Shown here: one piece after another, positions 16,329-23,260 of the stretch
How positions within the stretch are numbered: position 1 is the stretch's first letter
How the letters are laid out: each line of letters starts with the position of its first letter
Assembly: GCA_013152825.1 (NCBI GenBank)
Contig: JAADFP010000021.1
Location: 1 to 23,749 of the forward strand
Reading direction: 5' to 3'
DNA from: Caldisericota bacterium
Lineage (GTDB): Bacteria > CAIJMQ01 > JAADFP01
Length of the DNA: 23,749 nt
Program-made: the position numbers and the translations under genes
Notes under the pieces: generated by a model
Databases searched by the model: none
What the model saw: only the letters and a program-made list of their open reading frames with translations
What the model was told of the DNA's origin: nothing

Positions 16329-17163
16329 ATGGCAGATAATCAGTGGATTAATGCTCTTTTTTCCCTGCAGGGGAAAGTGGCCGTAATTAACGGAGGAGCA
16401 GGCGTGTTAGGGTTATCCATTGCCCGGGGATTGGGCAGGGCAGGAGCGAAAATTGCTATCGGGGATATTGCGCCTACCTCAGAGGCAGTGGATTCCCTCA
16501 ATCAAGCAGGAATCAAAGCAAAAGGATATTTTATGAATGCACTGGAAAAGGAAACGTTAAAAAAGGCATGTAATGAAATTATGCAGGACTTTGGCCAGGT
16601 GGATATCCTGCTCAATGCAGCAGGAGGAAACATTAAAGAGGCTACCACATCTCCAGAATTAACATTTTTTGATTTACCGCTTAACGCTCTGGAAAAGGTA
16701 GTAGCACTTAATCTCTTCGGCGGTGGCAATCCTTCCCTCGCAAGTTTTTGGAGAAGCAATGGTAAAAAACCAGGAAGGTGGCTCCATAATAAATATATCC
16801 TCCATGAATGCATTTCGCCCCCTTACACGCATACCCGGATATTCAGCAGCAAAGGCAGCAGTATCCAACTTTACCCAATGGCTGGCCGTGCACCTGGCCC
16901 AGGAGTACAACAGGAATCTAAGAGTCAATGCTGTCGCCCCAGGCTTTTTCCTCACTAAACAAAACCGTTACCTGCTTCTCGACGAAAAGGGAAAACTAAC
17001 TCCCCGGGGAGAATCAATTATAAAACATACCCCCATGGAAAGATTCGGCGACCCCGAAGACCTCATTGGGGTTTGCATCTGGCTCGCCTCTGAAGCATCT
17101 CGTTTTGTTACCGGGACAATCATCCCCATAGATGGAGGATTTAATGCCTACTCCGGGGTATAG
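16329..17163 (+). pseudogene. SDR oxidoreductase, fructuronate/D-mannonate reductase-like, frameshifted
   Basis: A short-chain dehydrogenase closely resembling the Bacillus YjmF/UxuB-type D-mannonate oxidoreductase: LFSLQGKVAVINGGAGVLG (NAD(P)-binding loop), VDILLNAAGGN, ISSMNAFRPLTRIPGYSAAK (catalytic Ser, Tyr and Lys), 'RVNAVAPGFFLTKQNR' and the C-terminal VTGTIIPIDGGFNAYSGV. The first frame runs correctly to LNLFG at about 16715; the second resumes at AILPSQVFGEAM from about 16725. A net +1 (or +4) insertion lies in CTTCGGCGGTGGCAATCC; a 4-base loss would match the family spacing (NLFGAILPSQ) best, but no perfect tandem copy is visible, unlike the window's other four breaks. Corrected length is about 277 residues. 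The function would be in hexuronate breakdown. A strong ribosome binding site precedes the ATG. Confidence 0.85.
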
Positions 17164-17173
17164 GAGGAAAGAG

Positions 17174-17518
17174 TTGACAGAAACCGGGCACGCAGGAAAT
17201 AACATTGTAGCGATCTTTGTAACCGCCTCCAACCAAAAAGAAGCAGAAAAAATTGCCGACATTCTGCTAAACCAGAAGTTAGTGGCCTGTGCAAACATTA
17301 TTCCGGGGATTTCTTCCTTTTTCTGGTGGGAAGGGAAGAAAGAATCTTCCACAGAAACACTGCTGATTCTAAAAAGTACGTTGACGCATCTGGAGGAAAT
17401 TATAAACGCGGTAAAAAGAATCCATTCCTATACAGTACCCGAAGTAATAGCAATCCCGGTGATAGGCGGGAATGAGCATTACCTGAAATGGGTAAGGGAA
17501 ATAGTGCTCCATGATTAA
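17174..17518 (+). CDS. cutA: CutA1 family protein
   Basis: A small trimeric cytoplasmic protein linked to divalent-cation tolerance, with debated function. Family features are 'IFVTASNQKEAEKIADILLNQKLVACANIIPGISSFFWWEGK', then 'ETLLILKS' and 'IHSYTVPEVIAIPVIGGNEHYLKWV'. The open frame can be extended to an ATG at 17132 inside the SDR gene, but the start chosen is TTG 17174: AGGAGG at 17162-17167 is 6 nt ahead of it, and 114 residues is the family length. It follows the SDR stop by 10 bases and is probably co-transcribed. Confidence 0.9.
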   Translation: MTETGHAGNNIVAIFVTASNQKEAEKIADILLNQKLVACANIIPGISSFFWWEGKKESSTETLLILKSTLTHLEEIINAVKRIHSYTVPEVIAIPVIGGNEHYLKWVREIVLHD

Positions 17519-17566
17519 TATCAACACAGGAGAAAACAACAAAACCAAAGTATAGGAGGTAAAAGA

Positions 17567-18649
17567 ATGAATACCAGGGAAAGATTTTTAAGGGTTTTAC
17601 ATTACCAGCCAGTAGATGCCGTCCCTAACCTGGAATTCGGCTACTGGAAAGAAACTTTTTTAACCTGGCACAAACAGGGACTCCCGACCCATCTTACTAC
17701 CTATAAGGAAGTAGAAATTTACCTGGGGATTTCCTACCGGGGCATGGTCCCCATTAACGTGGGGCTAGTTCCACCCTTTGAAACCCGGGTAATCCACGAA
17801 GATGAGAACCACAAATTGATAATAGATTCCCAGGGAGTTAAATGCGAGATAAAAAAGGACGGCACATCTTCCATTCCTCACTTCATAGAGTTTCCTTTAA
17901 AAGATAGAAAAAGCTGGGAAGAATTCAAGAAGAAATTGGATGCGAACGATCCATCGCGTTATCCCGAGGACTGGAATTTTCTTAAAGAAGAATGGAAAAT
18001 CAGGGATTATCCGCTGGGAGTACACTGTGGCTCCCTTTTTGGGAGATTGAGGGACTGGATGGGTTTTGAAGGGATTTCCTACACCCTTTACGATGACAGG
18101 GAATGGATAGAGGAAATGATGGAATACCTTACAGAATTTCACCTCAAGTTAATTGAGCGCGCGGTGAAAGAAATAGATTTAGATTATGCTACTTTCTGGG
18201 AAGACATGGCTTTCCGCACTGCTCCCATGATTTCCCCAAAGTTCTTCGCGGAATTAATGGTACCCCGCTACAAAAGGATTACCGATTTCCTTAAAGAACA
18301 CGGCATTGATATTGTACTGGTGGATTGTGATGGAGACATTAACGAACTGGTTCCTTTATGGCTGGAGGCAGGGGTAAACGTCATGTATCCCCTGGAGATA
18401 CAGGGAGGAAGTGATCCAATTAAACTGAGAGAAAAATTCGGAAAGAATGTTCTTCTCATGGGCGGGGTAGACAAAATGGCCTTGATAAAGGGACGAGAGC
18501 ATATCAAAAGAGAACTCCAGCGCTTAAAGCCCCTGGTGGAAGAGGGAGGATACATTCCGCACGTTGATCACAGGGTGCCACCTGATGTTAGCTACACGGA
18601 TTACCTCTACTATCTGGAAGCAAAGAAAGACATCCTGGGTGTCGGGTAA
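17567..18649 (+). CDS. Uroporphyrinogen-decarboxylase-family protein (UroD/MtaA-like)
   Basis: A 360-residue TIM-barrel protein of the COG0407 superfamily: N-terminal 'MNTRERFLRVLHYQPVDAVPNLEFGYWKE', central 'VHCGSLFGRLRDWMGFEGISYTLYDDREWIEEMM', 'DYATFWEDMAFRTAPMISPKFF', and the C-terminal 'GGYIPHVDHRVPPDVSYTDYLYYL'. This subgroup is expanded in Planctomycetes-, Lentisphaerae- and Omnitrophota-like bacteria and is usually not a haem enzyme; relatives act as corrinoid or thiol methyltransferases. The His-x-Cys zinc motif of MtaA is not obvious. AGGAGG stands 8 nt before the ATG. It is 48 bases after cutA, and its neighbour, a sugar-acid reductase, hints at a catabolic role; the true substrate is unknown. 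Confidence 0.75.
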   Translation: MNTRERFLRVLHYQPVDAVPNLEFGYWKETFLTWHKQGLPTHLTTYKEVEIYLGISYRGMVPINVGLVPPFETRVIHEDENHKLIIDSQGVKCEIKKDGTSSIPHFIEFPLKDRKSWEEFKKKLDANDPSRYPEDWNFLKEEWKIRDYPLGVHCGSLFGRLRDWMGFEGISYTLYDDREWIEEMMEYLTEFHLKLIERAVKEIDLDYATFWEDMAFRTAPMISPKFFAELMVPRYKRITDFLKEHGIDIVLVDCDGDINELVPLWLEAGVNVMYPLEIQGGSDPIKLREKFGKNVLLMGGVDKMALIKGREHIKRELQRLKPLVEEGGYIPHVDHRVPPDVSYTDYLYYLEAKKDILGVG

Positions 18650-18821
18650 ATTGTATATCGGCTGCCCCGACAGGAGTCGGAATAAACTGTAAAAGAGTTG
18701 TGAGTCACCGGTCCTGAGTTGCCAGCTCCGCCTCATATATAATAGGGACTTCGGAACTAAGCTCTACATAAACACCAACGCTGGTGGGGTTCAGGGTGAA
18801 ACTTCCTTCCCCAACTGCTAT

Positions 18822-19120
18822 CTACTCGCTACCAACTACTACCCCCGTCTAAAGTCTATGGTCTAAGGTCTTGCGTGGATACCCGCTTTCGCGGGTATGA
18901 CAGGCAAGCTGGTGCTTTGAATTATGGCTCCATCTTCTATTTTTGGGCTTTGTCATTCCTGCGGAAGCAGGAATCCACAGCCTCCACCGGGAAAATTACA
19001 CCCCCACATTTTAAACCCAAAACCAATAACCAACTCTTCCCTCGCTACCCGCTACTATCTACTCGCTACTAACTACTCCTTCCAGTCTATAGTCTCAAGT
19101 CTACGGGCTAAAGTCTTCCC
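18822..19120 (+). repeat. Composite intergenic repeat, copy 4 (C-D-E2, E1, A-C-D)
   Basis: Blocks on the plus strand: C (TATCTACTCGCTACCAACTA near 18824-18843), D (GTCTAAAGTCTATGGTC, 18847-18873), palindrome E2 (18877-18903), palindrome E1 (18952-18975), a short A-like stretch (AAACCCAAAACCAATAAC, about 19014-19031), C again (19036-19079) and D again (19083-19116). The remainder of the 18650-19228 gap has no gene that I can see, apart from the pilin promoter at its right end. The E2-D part is the inverted partner of 16111-16167. Confidence 0.85.
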
Positions 19121-19161
19121 AAGGGGTTATCCGAAATTCGGGGAAATTATTCTCTGTCCTC

Positions 19162-19190
19162 TTGACAAGAAACAAAGGATATGCTATAAA
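19162..19190 (+). promoter_or_regulatory. Near-consensus promoter of the pilin gene
   Basis: TTGACA (19162-19167), a spacer of exactly 17 nt, then TATAAA (19185-19190) preceded by TGC, an extended -10. It predicts a start near 19197 and a leader of about 32 nt containing AAAGGAGGTGA. This is the strongest promoter visible in the window and predicts high expression. Confidence 0.85.
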
Positions 19191-19228
19191 CCCTATAAGC
19201 TTTTGCAAAGAAAGGAGGTGAATAAACG

Positions 19229-19840
19229 ATGAAATTGTTACGCAAGAAGTTTGGAGGGTTTACCCTCATTGAACTGTTAGTGGTTATAGCCATTATCGCT
19301 ATTCTGGCTGCCATGCTCTTACCCGCTCTGGCAAGAGCAAGAGAACAGGCAAGAAGAGCGGTATGTACCTCTAACCTCAAGCAGGTAGGGTTAGCTCTCC
19401 TGTACTCCACAGATTGGGATGAGAAATTCCCGCCGGGAGTCGCTTTTGGACCGGGGCTCTATCCCACTTATGTGACGGATCCGGGGGTATATTGGTGTCC
19501 ATCCGACTCTGATCCAAAACCCACGGATATTGATCAGAGTACGACTGCAGATGCCCACAGAAATACACCTTACACAGCATTCGTAAGTTACGAGTACGTA
19601 GGTTACGGAGGAGGAACAAACGTCAGCGAGGATTACAAAGTAAACGAACTCGATGCTGCCGACACTCCTCTTGCCTGGGATAACGGCTGTGACCAGGCAG
19701 CAGCCAACCATGGTACTGATGGCGGTAACGTCCTCTACCTGGACGGCCACGTGGAGTGGGTACCCAGACAGAGCTGGACCACTACAACCTATGTTAACGC
19801 AGGAGGAGCTACTCCGTCCTGGCCCACCACTACTCCGTAG
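19229..19840 (+). CDS. Type IV pilin-like protein with H-X9-DG-type C-terminus
   Basis: A 203-residue secreted, pilin-fold protein. It has a class III leader MKLLRKKFGG cut before F11, then the hydrophobic assembly helix FTLIELLVVIAIIAILAAML with Glu at mature position 5, then 'RRAVCTSNLKQVGLALLYSTDWDEKFPPG', 'YWCPSD', and 'NHGTDGGNVLYLDGHVEWV'. The last is a variant of the H-X9-DG motif with ten residues between His and DG. Such proteins are abundant in Planctomycetes/Lentisphaerae/Omnitrophota-like genomes and are thought to form pili or type II secretion pseudopili. A near-consensus promoter, an AAAGGAGGTGA ribosome binding site and a strong terminator make it a single-gene unit with predicted high expression, as for a major structural subunit. 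The Thr/Pro-rich C-terminus could be glycosylated or exposed (inference). Confidence 0.9.
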   Translation: MKLLRKKFGGFTLIELLVVIAIIAILAAMLLPALARAREQARRAVCTSNLKQVGLALLYSTDWDEKFPPGVAFGPGLYPTYVTDPGVYWCPSDSDPKPTDIDQSTTADAHRNTPYTAFVSYEYVGYGGGTNVSEDYKVNELDAADTPLAWDNGCDQAAANHGTDGGNVLYLDGHVEWVPRQSWTTTTYVNAGGATPSWPTTTP

Positions 19841-19860
19841 TATTGAGCTGAGCTGATAAA

Positions 19861-19894
19861 AAACGAGGAGGGGGAAATCCCTCCTCGTTTTTTT
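19861..19894 (+). terminator. Strong intrinsic terminator of the pilin gene
   Basis: AACGAGGAGGG (19862-19872) pairs perfectly with CCCTCCTCGTT (19879-19889) around a 6-nt GGAAAT loop, followed by a run of T (19888-19894). This is the only textbook rho-independent terminator that I see in the window. Confidence 0.93.
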
Positions 19895-19895
19895 A

Positions 19896-19936
19896 TTGAA
19901 ACCCAAAAAGAAGTAATTTATAAAAAATGATAAAAT
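19896..19936 (+). promoter_or_regulatory. Promoter region of the thiC operon
   Basis: Two overlapping signals: TTGAAA (19896-19901), 17 nt, TATAAA (19919-19924); and an extended -10 TGATAAAAT (19928-19936) ending 6 nt before the ATG at 19943. Either gives a leader of 0-12 nt with no Shine-Dalgarno sequence. There is no room for a TPP riboswitch between the pilin terminator and the ATG. Confidence 0.55.
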
Positions 19937-19942
19937 ATAGCC

Positions 19943-21223
19943 ATGACGCAATATGAAAAAGCAAAGAAAGGACTGGTTACTCCCGAAGTAGAAAAGGTAG
20001 CAGGGGAAGAGGAGATACCTCTGGATACTCTGAAAGGCTATACTCTTTCCGGAGAGGTAGTTATTCTCAATAACCGGCGGGGAGACTCCCTGGGTATTGG
20101 AAAGGGCCTAAGAGTCAAGGTAAATGCCAATCTGGGTACTTCCCCTGAAATATGCGACCTGGAGTGGGAGAAAAAGAGGCTTATCGCAGCGGTGGAAGCA
20201 GGAGCTGATACTATCATGGATTTAAGTACTGCCGGCGACCTGGATAAAACAAGAAAGATGTTTCTGGAAAATTGCTCCCTTCCCCTGGGAACAGTACCTG
20301 TTTATCAGGCAGCGGTAGAAAGCATACAGGAAGAAGGGAGCCTGGCAAAGATGAAGCCAGGGAAAATTTTTGAAGTAATAGAAAAGCACGCCAGAGATGG
20401 CGTTGATTTTATCACTGTACATTGCGGTATTAACCGCAAAATACTGGAAATGTTTAAAAACAATAAAAGATTGATGTATGTGGTAAGCCGGGGAGGAGCC
20501 TTTCATGTTACCTGGATGGTAGCCACAGGAAAAGAAAATCCGCTTTACGAAAATTTTGATGATTTGCTGGATATTGCCCGCCAGTATGATATAGTCCTTT
20601 CCCTGGGAGATGCCTTAAGGCCAGGAGCACTCAGGGATTCAACCGACGTCTTGCAAATACAGGAACTCCTTACCCATGGCGAACTGGTAGAAAGAGCCAG
20701 AGAAAAGGGCGTGCAGGTGATGGTAGAAGGACCGGGACATGTTCCTCTATCTCACGTGGAAGCAAATGTGACAATGGAAAAGAGAATATGCAAGGGTGCT
20801 CCTTTTTATGTTCTGGGGCCTCTGGTTACAGATGCCGCGCTGGGATACGACCATATTGCCTGTGCCATTGGTGGAGCCTTAGCCTGCTGGAAGGGGGCAG
20901 ATTTTCTTTGCTACGTAACCCCGGGTGAACATATTCGGCTTCCCACGCCGGAGGATGTAAAGGAAGGGGTTATCGCCGCAAGAATTGCTGCTCATGCCGG
21001 GGATCTGGCCAGGGGAATGAAAAAAGCCTGGGCACTGGACAATGAAATTTCTGACAAAAGGAACAAGAGGGAATGGGAAAGCGAAATCGCTCTTTCCCTG
21101 TGCCCGGAAAAAGCCAGGGCAATGTGGGAAGAATCCCGGCCATTGAGACCGGGGATCTGCAGTATGTGTGGAGAATACTGCTCTCTGAAATTGGTCGAGG
21201 ATTGGTTAAAGAACGAGAGCTGA
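19943..21223 (+). CDS. thiC: Phosphomethylpyrimidine synthase ThiC or HBI-synthase paralogue
   Basis: A radical-SAM enzyme of the ThiC family, which rearranges aminoimidazole ribotide. The 426 residues show 'VKVNANLGTSPEICDLEWEKKRLIAAVEAGADTIMDLSTAGDLDKTR', 'DFITVHCGIN', 'VSRGGAFHVTWM', 'DIVLSLGDALRPGALRDSTD', 'VMVEGPGHVPL', 'FYVLGPLVTDAALGYDHIACAIGGA' and 'CYVTPGEHIRLP'. The C-terminal cluster Cys residues are C406, C409 and C413, i.e. CX2CX3C, one residue shorter than the CX2CX4C of E. coli ThiC. ThiC makes the thiamine pyrimidine; the close relative BzaF makes 5-hydroxybenzimidazole for anaerobic B12 lower-ligand synthesis. I lean to ThiC. No other thiamine or cobalamin gene is near. It is followed after 10 bases by the alcohol dehydrogenase gene. 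Confidence 0.85.
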   Translation: MTQYEKAKKGLVTPEVEKVAGEEEIPLDTLKGYTLSGEVVILNNRRGDSLGIGKGLRVKVNANLGTSPEICDLEWEKKRLIAAVEAGADTIMDLSTAGDLDKTRKMFLENCSLPLGTVPVYQAAVESIQEEGSLAKMKPGKIFEVIEKHARDGVDFITVHCGINRKILEMFKNNKRLMYVVSRGGAFHVTWMVATGKENPLYENFDDLLDIARQYDIVLSLGDALRPGALRDSTDVLQIQELLTHGELVERAREKGVQVMVEGPGHVPLSHVEANVTMEKRICKGAPFYVLGPLVTDAALGYDHIACAIGGALACWKGADFLCYVTPGEHIRLPTPEDVKEGVIAARIAAHAGDLARGMKKAWALDNEISDKRNKREWESEIALSLCPEKARAMWEESRPLRPGICSMCGEYCSLKLVEDWLKNES

Positions 21224-21233
21224 AAAACCTAAG

Positions 21234-22358
21234 ATGTTAAATAATTTCCATATACCTACCCGGATAATTACGGGCGTGGGAAGCATTTCCCAGGCAGGTA
21301 AAGAAGCAAGACGTTTTGGGGAAAAAGTCCTGGTGGTAGGAGGAAGAAAACATTTCCAGGAAAACTTAAAAGGGAAACTTACTGACATTTTATCCCGGGA
21401 AAGCTTAAAGATAACTTACTTCCCGGGCGTCCCCCCTGAACCCACCATAGAAACTGTGGAAGAAGGAAGGAAACTGGCCGAAGCAGAGAAAATAGAAGTA
21501 ATTATAGGAATAGGGGGAGGCAGCGTGCTGGACTGCGCCAAGGCAATAAGCGGGGTTATGGGGAAGAAAGAGAATGTGGAAGAATATCTAAAAGGAAAAT
21601 CTTTACCTCCACCTGCCAAACCTTTTATTGCTATTCCCACTACTTCAGGGACAGGTTCAGAAGTGACTAATAATGCAGTACTGAAAAATTTAGCAAAGCA
21701 TTACAAGAAAAGCCTGCGTGCCCCCTTTCTAAATCCGCAGGTAGCCATTGTTGATCCTGCCCTCACGGTAACTCTTCCTCCCCAATTGACTGCTTATGCC
21801 GGAATAGATGCTCTTACCCAGCTTATTGAATCTTATGTCTCCCGGGAGGCAAACCCAGTAACCGATGCTCTCGTTCTTTACGGTATAGAAACTTCCGCTA
21901 ACAGCCTGGAGCAAGCAGTAGAAAAAGGAGAAGATATAAATGCACGGGAAGATTTAAGTTATGCTTCCCTGCTCAGCGGCATGGCACTAACCAACGCAGG
22001 ATTAGGGGCAGTGCATGGGCTGGCACATCCCATAGGAGCTTACTGGAATCTTCCTCACGGATTGGTATGTGCGGTTCTCCTGCCTCATGTAGTAAGGTAT
22101 AATCTCTCTTATGTGCCGGAAAAGTACGCACGGGTCAGCAGGATTTTTACTGGTAAAGAGAACCCTAACCTTCTTCCTGATTTTCTGCTTCAATTAAACA
22201 GAAGACTGGGGATAAACCAGAGATTAAGAGACCTGGGAGTAGAAAAAGATAAGTTTTCCTGGATAGCAGAGAGCTCCTTCTCAGGCAGTATGCTTAAAAA
22301 TCCGCGGCCTGCCACTGTAGAAGAGCTCGTGGAGGAAGTATTAAGTGAGGCATGGTAA
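21234..22358 (+). CDS. Iron-containing (group III) alcohol dehydrogenase family protein
   Basis: A 374-residue NAD(P)-dependent oxidoreductase of the Fe-ADH/FucO family. It has the dinucleotide loop GIGGGSVLDCAKAI at 92-105, PTTSGTGSEVT at 135-145, then the metal site: D192 and Q196 in GIDALTQLIESYVS, H261 in VHGLAHPIGAY and H275 in NLPHGLVCAVLLPHV. In FucO the ligands are Asp, His, His, His; here the first His is Gln, so the metal preference or activity may differ. This DALTQ variant occurs, as I recall, in other anaerobes. Substrate unknown. The gene starts 10 nt after thiC and overlaps def (ATGGTAA), so it is in the middle of a thiC-adh-def transcript. Confidence 0.88.
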   Translation: MLNNFHIPTRIITGVGSISQAGKEARRFGEKVLVVGGRKHFQENLKGKLTDILSRESLKITYFPGVPPEPTIETVEEGRKLAEAEKIEVIIGIGGGSVLDCAKAISGVMGKKENVEEYLKGKSLPPPAKPFIAIPTTSGTGSEVTNNAVLKNLAKHYKKSLRAPFLNPQVAIVDPALTVTLPPQLTAYAGIDALTQLIESYVSREANPVTDALVLYGIETSANSLEQAVEKGEDINAREDLSYASLLSGMALTNAGLGAVHGLAHPIGAYWNLPHGLVCAVLLPHVVRYNLSYVPEKYARVSRIFTGKENPNLLPDFLLQLNRRLGINQRLRDLGVEKDKFSWIAESSFSGSMLKNPRPATVEELVEEVLSEAW

Positions 22359-22843
22359 TGGTACAAGACATAAAGATTTTCCCCGATTATATTCTGCGGG
22401 AAAAAGCAAAGAAAGTGGAGGAATTTTCCGGGATAGAAAACCTGATAGAAGATATGTGGGAGACAATGTACACGTATAAAGGGGTTGGCCTGGCCGCTCC
22501 CCAGATCGGCATAGGGAAAAGGATTTTTGTTGCAGAGGCGGAGAAAAGGAAACTGGTAATGGTAAATCCTGTCATTATTCATAAAGAAGGCGAGGAACTC
22601 ATGGAAGAGGGTTGTCTCAGCCTGCCTGAGGTTTACCTTCCCATTCCCCGCGCAATTTTTATTGAAGTAGAAGGTCTGAATGAAAAAGGGGAAAAGATCA
22701 AGGTAGAAGCAGAAGGCTTATTATCCCGGGTTATACAGCATGAGATTGACCATCTGGAAGGCATTTTAACCATTGATTACGCCAGGCCTTCTAAGAGGGT
22801 AAAGCTAGAAAAACTGTTGAAAGAATTAAACAGGAGGAGATGA
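22352..22843 (+). CDS. def: Peptide deformylase
   Basis: It removes the formyl group from the N-terminal Met of new proteins. The 163 residues contain all three motifs of an active enzyme: GVGLAAPQIG at 44-53, EGCLSLP at 86-92 with metal ligand C88, and QHEIDHLEG at 129-137 with H130, E131 and H134. The start at 22352 overlaps the end of the alcohol dehydrogenase gene by 7 bases; a second ATG at 22358, in the same frame, would shorten it by two residues. The C-terminal 'ARPSKRVKLEKLLKELNRRR' is normal. Confidence 0.95.
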   Translation: MVMVQDIKIFPDYILREKAKKVEEFSGIENLIEDMWETMYTYKGVGLAAPQIGIGKRIFVAEAEKRKLVMVNPVIIHKEGEELMEEGCLSLPEVYLPIPRAIFIEVEGLNEKGEKIKVEAEGLLSRVIQHEIDHLEGILTIDYARPSKRVKLEKLLKELNRRR

Positions 22844-22847
22844 GACC

Positions 22848-23210
22848 GTGAAAGTAAAGGTAAGGCTGAAACTGGAGGAAGAATCAAAGGGTGGTATTAC
22901 CAGGGAACCCAGGCGGGTTTTCATCGGAGAAATTATTCCGTTCCCCGCAGAATTCCCCCCGGGCCTGCAGAAAGAATTTATTCATATCAGGGGTAAACAC
23001 TTGCTTCTGGAGAGACACCAGGCAAATATAGAAACCCTGGAGGACCCTGTGCTCCAGGAATATCTCATTCCTATTCCCCGGATAGATTGGATTACCGTTT
23101 TGCCTGAGGACCTGGATCTAAGCAAATGCAAGTACCAGGTGATAGGAGGAAGATTGATTTGCAGTACCACAGGAAAAGCTGTATCCCTGAAAGAAACAGG
23201 AGAAACCTGA
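22848..23210 (+). CDS. Unrecognised conserved-looking protein
   Basis: A 120-residue protein starting at GTG 22848, with AGGAGG 10 nt upstream. It is rich in charged residues and predicted soluble, with no signal peptide or membrane helix. Segments such as 'RRVFIGEIIPFPAEFPPGLQKEFIHIRGKHLLLER', 'PIPRIDWITVLPEDLDL' and 'CKYQVIGGRLICSTTGKAV' suggest a compact mixed fold; I do not recognise a family. It lies 4 nt after def and just before the valS promoter, so it ends a thiC-adh-def-orf transcript. Good codon use and the overlapping operon context argue that it is real. Confidence 0.7.
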   Translation: MKVKVRLKLEEESKGGITREPRRVFIGEIIPFPAEFPPGLQKEFIHIRGKHLLLERHQANIETLEDPVLQEYLIPIPRIDWITVLPEDLDLSKCKYQVIGGRLICSTTGKAVSLKETGET

Positions 23211-23216
23211 TACAGA

Positions 23217-23245
23217 TTGACTTTTACGCACGTTTACTGTATAAA
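23217..23245 (+). promoter_or_regulatory. Promoter of valS
   Basis: TTGACT (23217-23222), a 17-nt spacer and TATAAA (23240-23245). The -10 box ends 15 nt before the ATG, giving a leader of about 9 nt without a Shine-Dalgarno sequence. There is no room for a T-box antiterminator, which often controls valS in Firmicutes. Confidence 0.7.
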
Positions 23246-23260
23246 TAAGCCCTAAATCTT

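Noticed and set aside
741..16725. Programmed ribosomal frameshifting as explanation of the five breaks
   Set aside because: Breaks differ in shift class and local sequence, lie on exact duplications, and slipping would leave extra residues against the family consensus; the families are not known for recoding.
17132..17173. ATG 17132 as the cutA start
   Set aside because: It lies inside conserved SDR C-terminal coding sequence, has no properly spaced ribosome binding site, and adds 14 residues that are not part of the CutA family.
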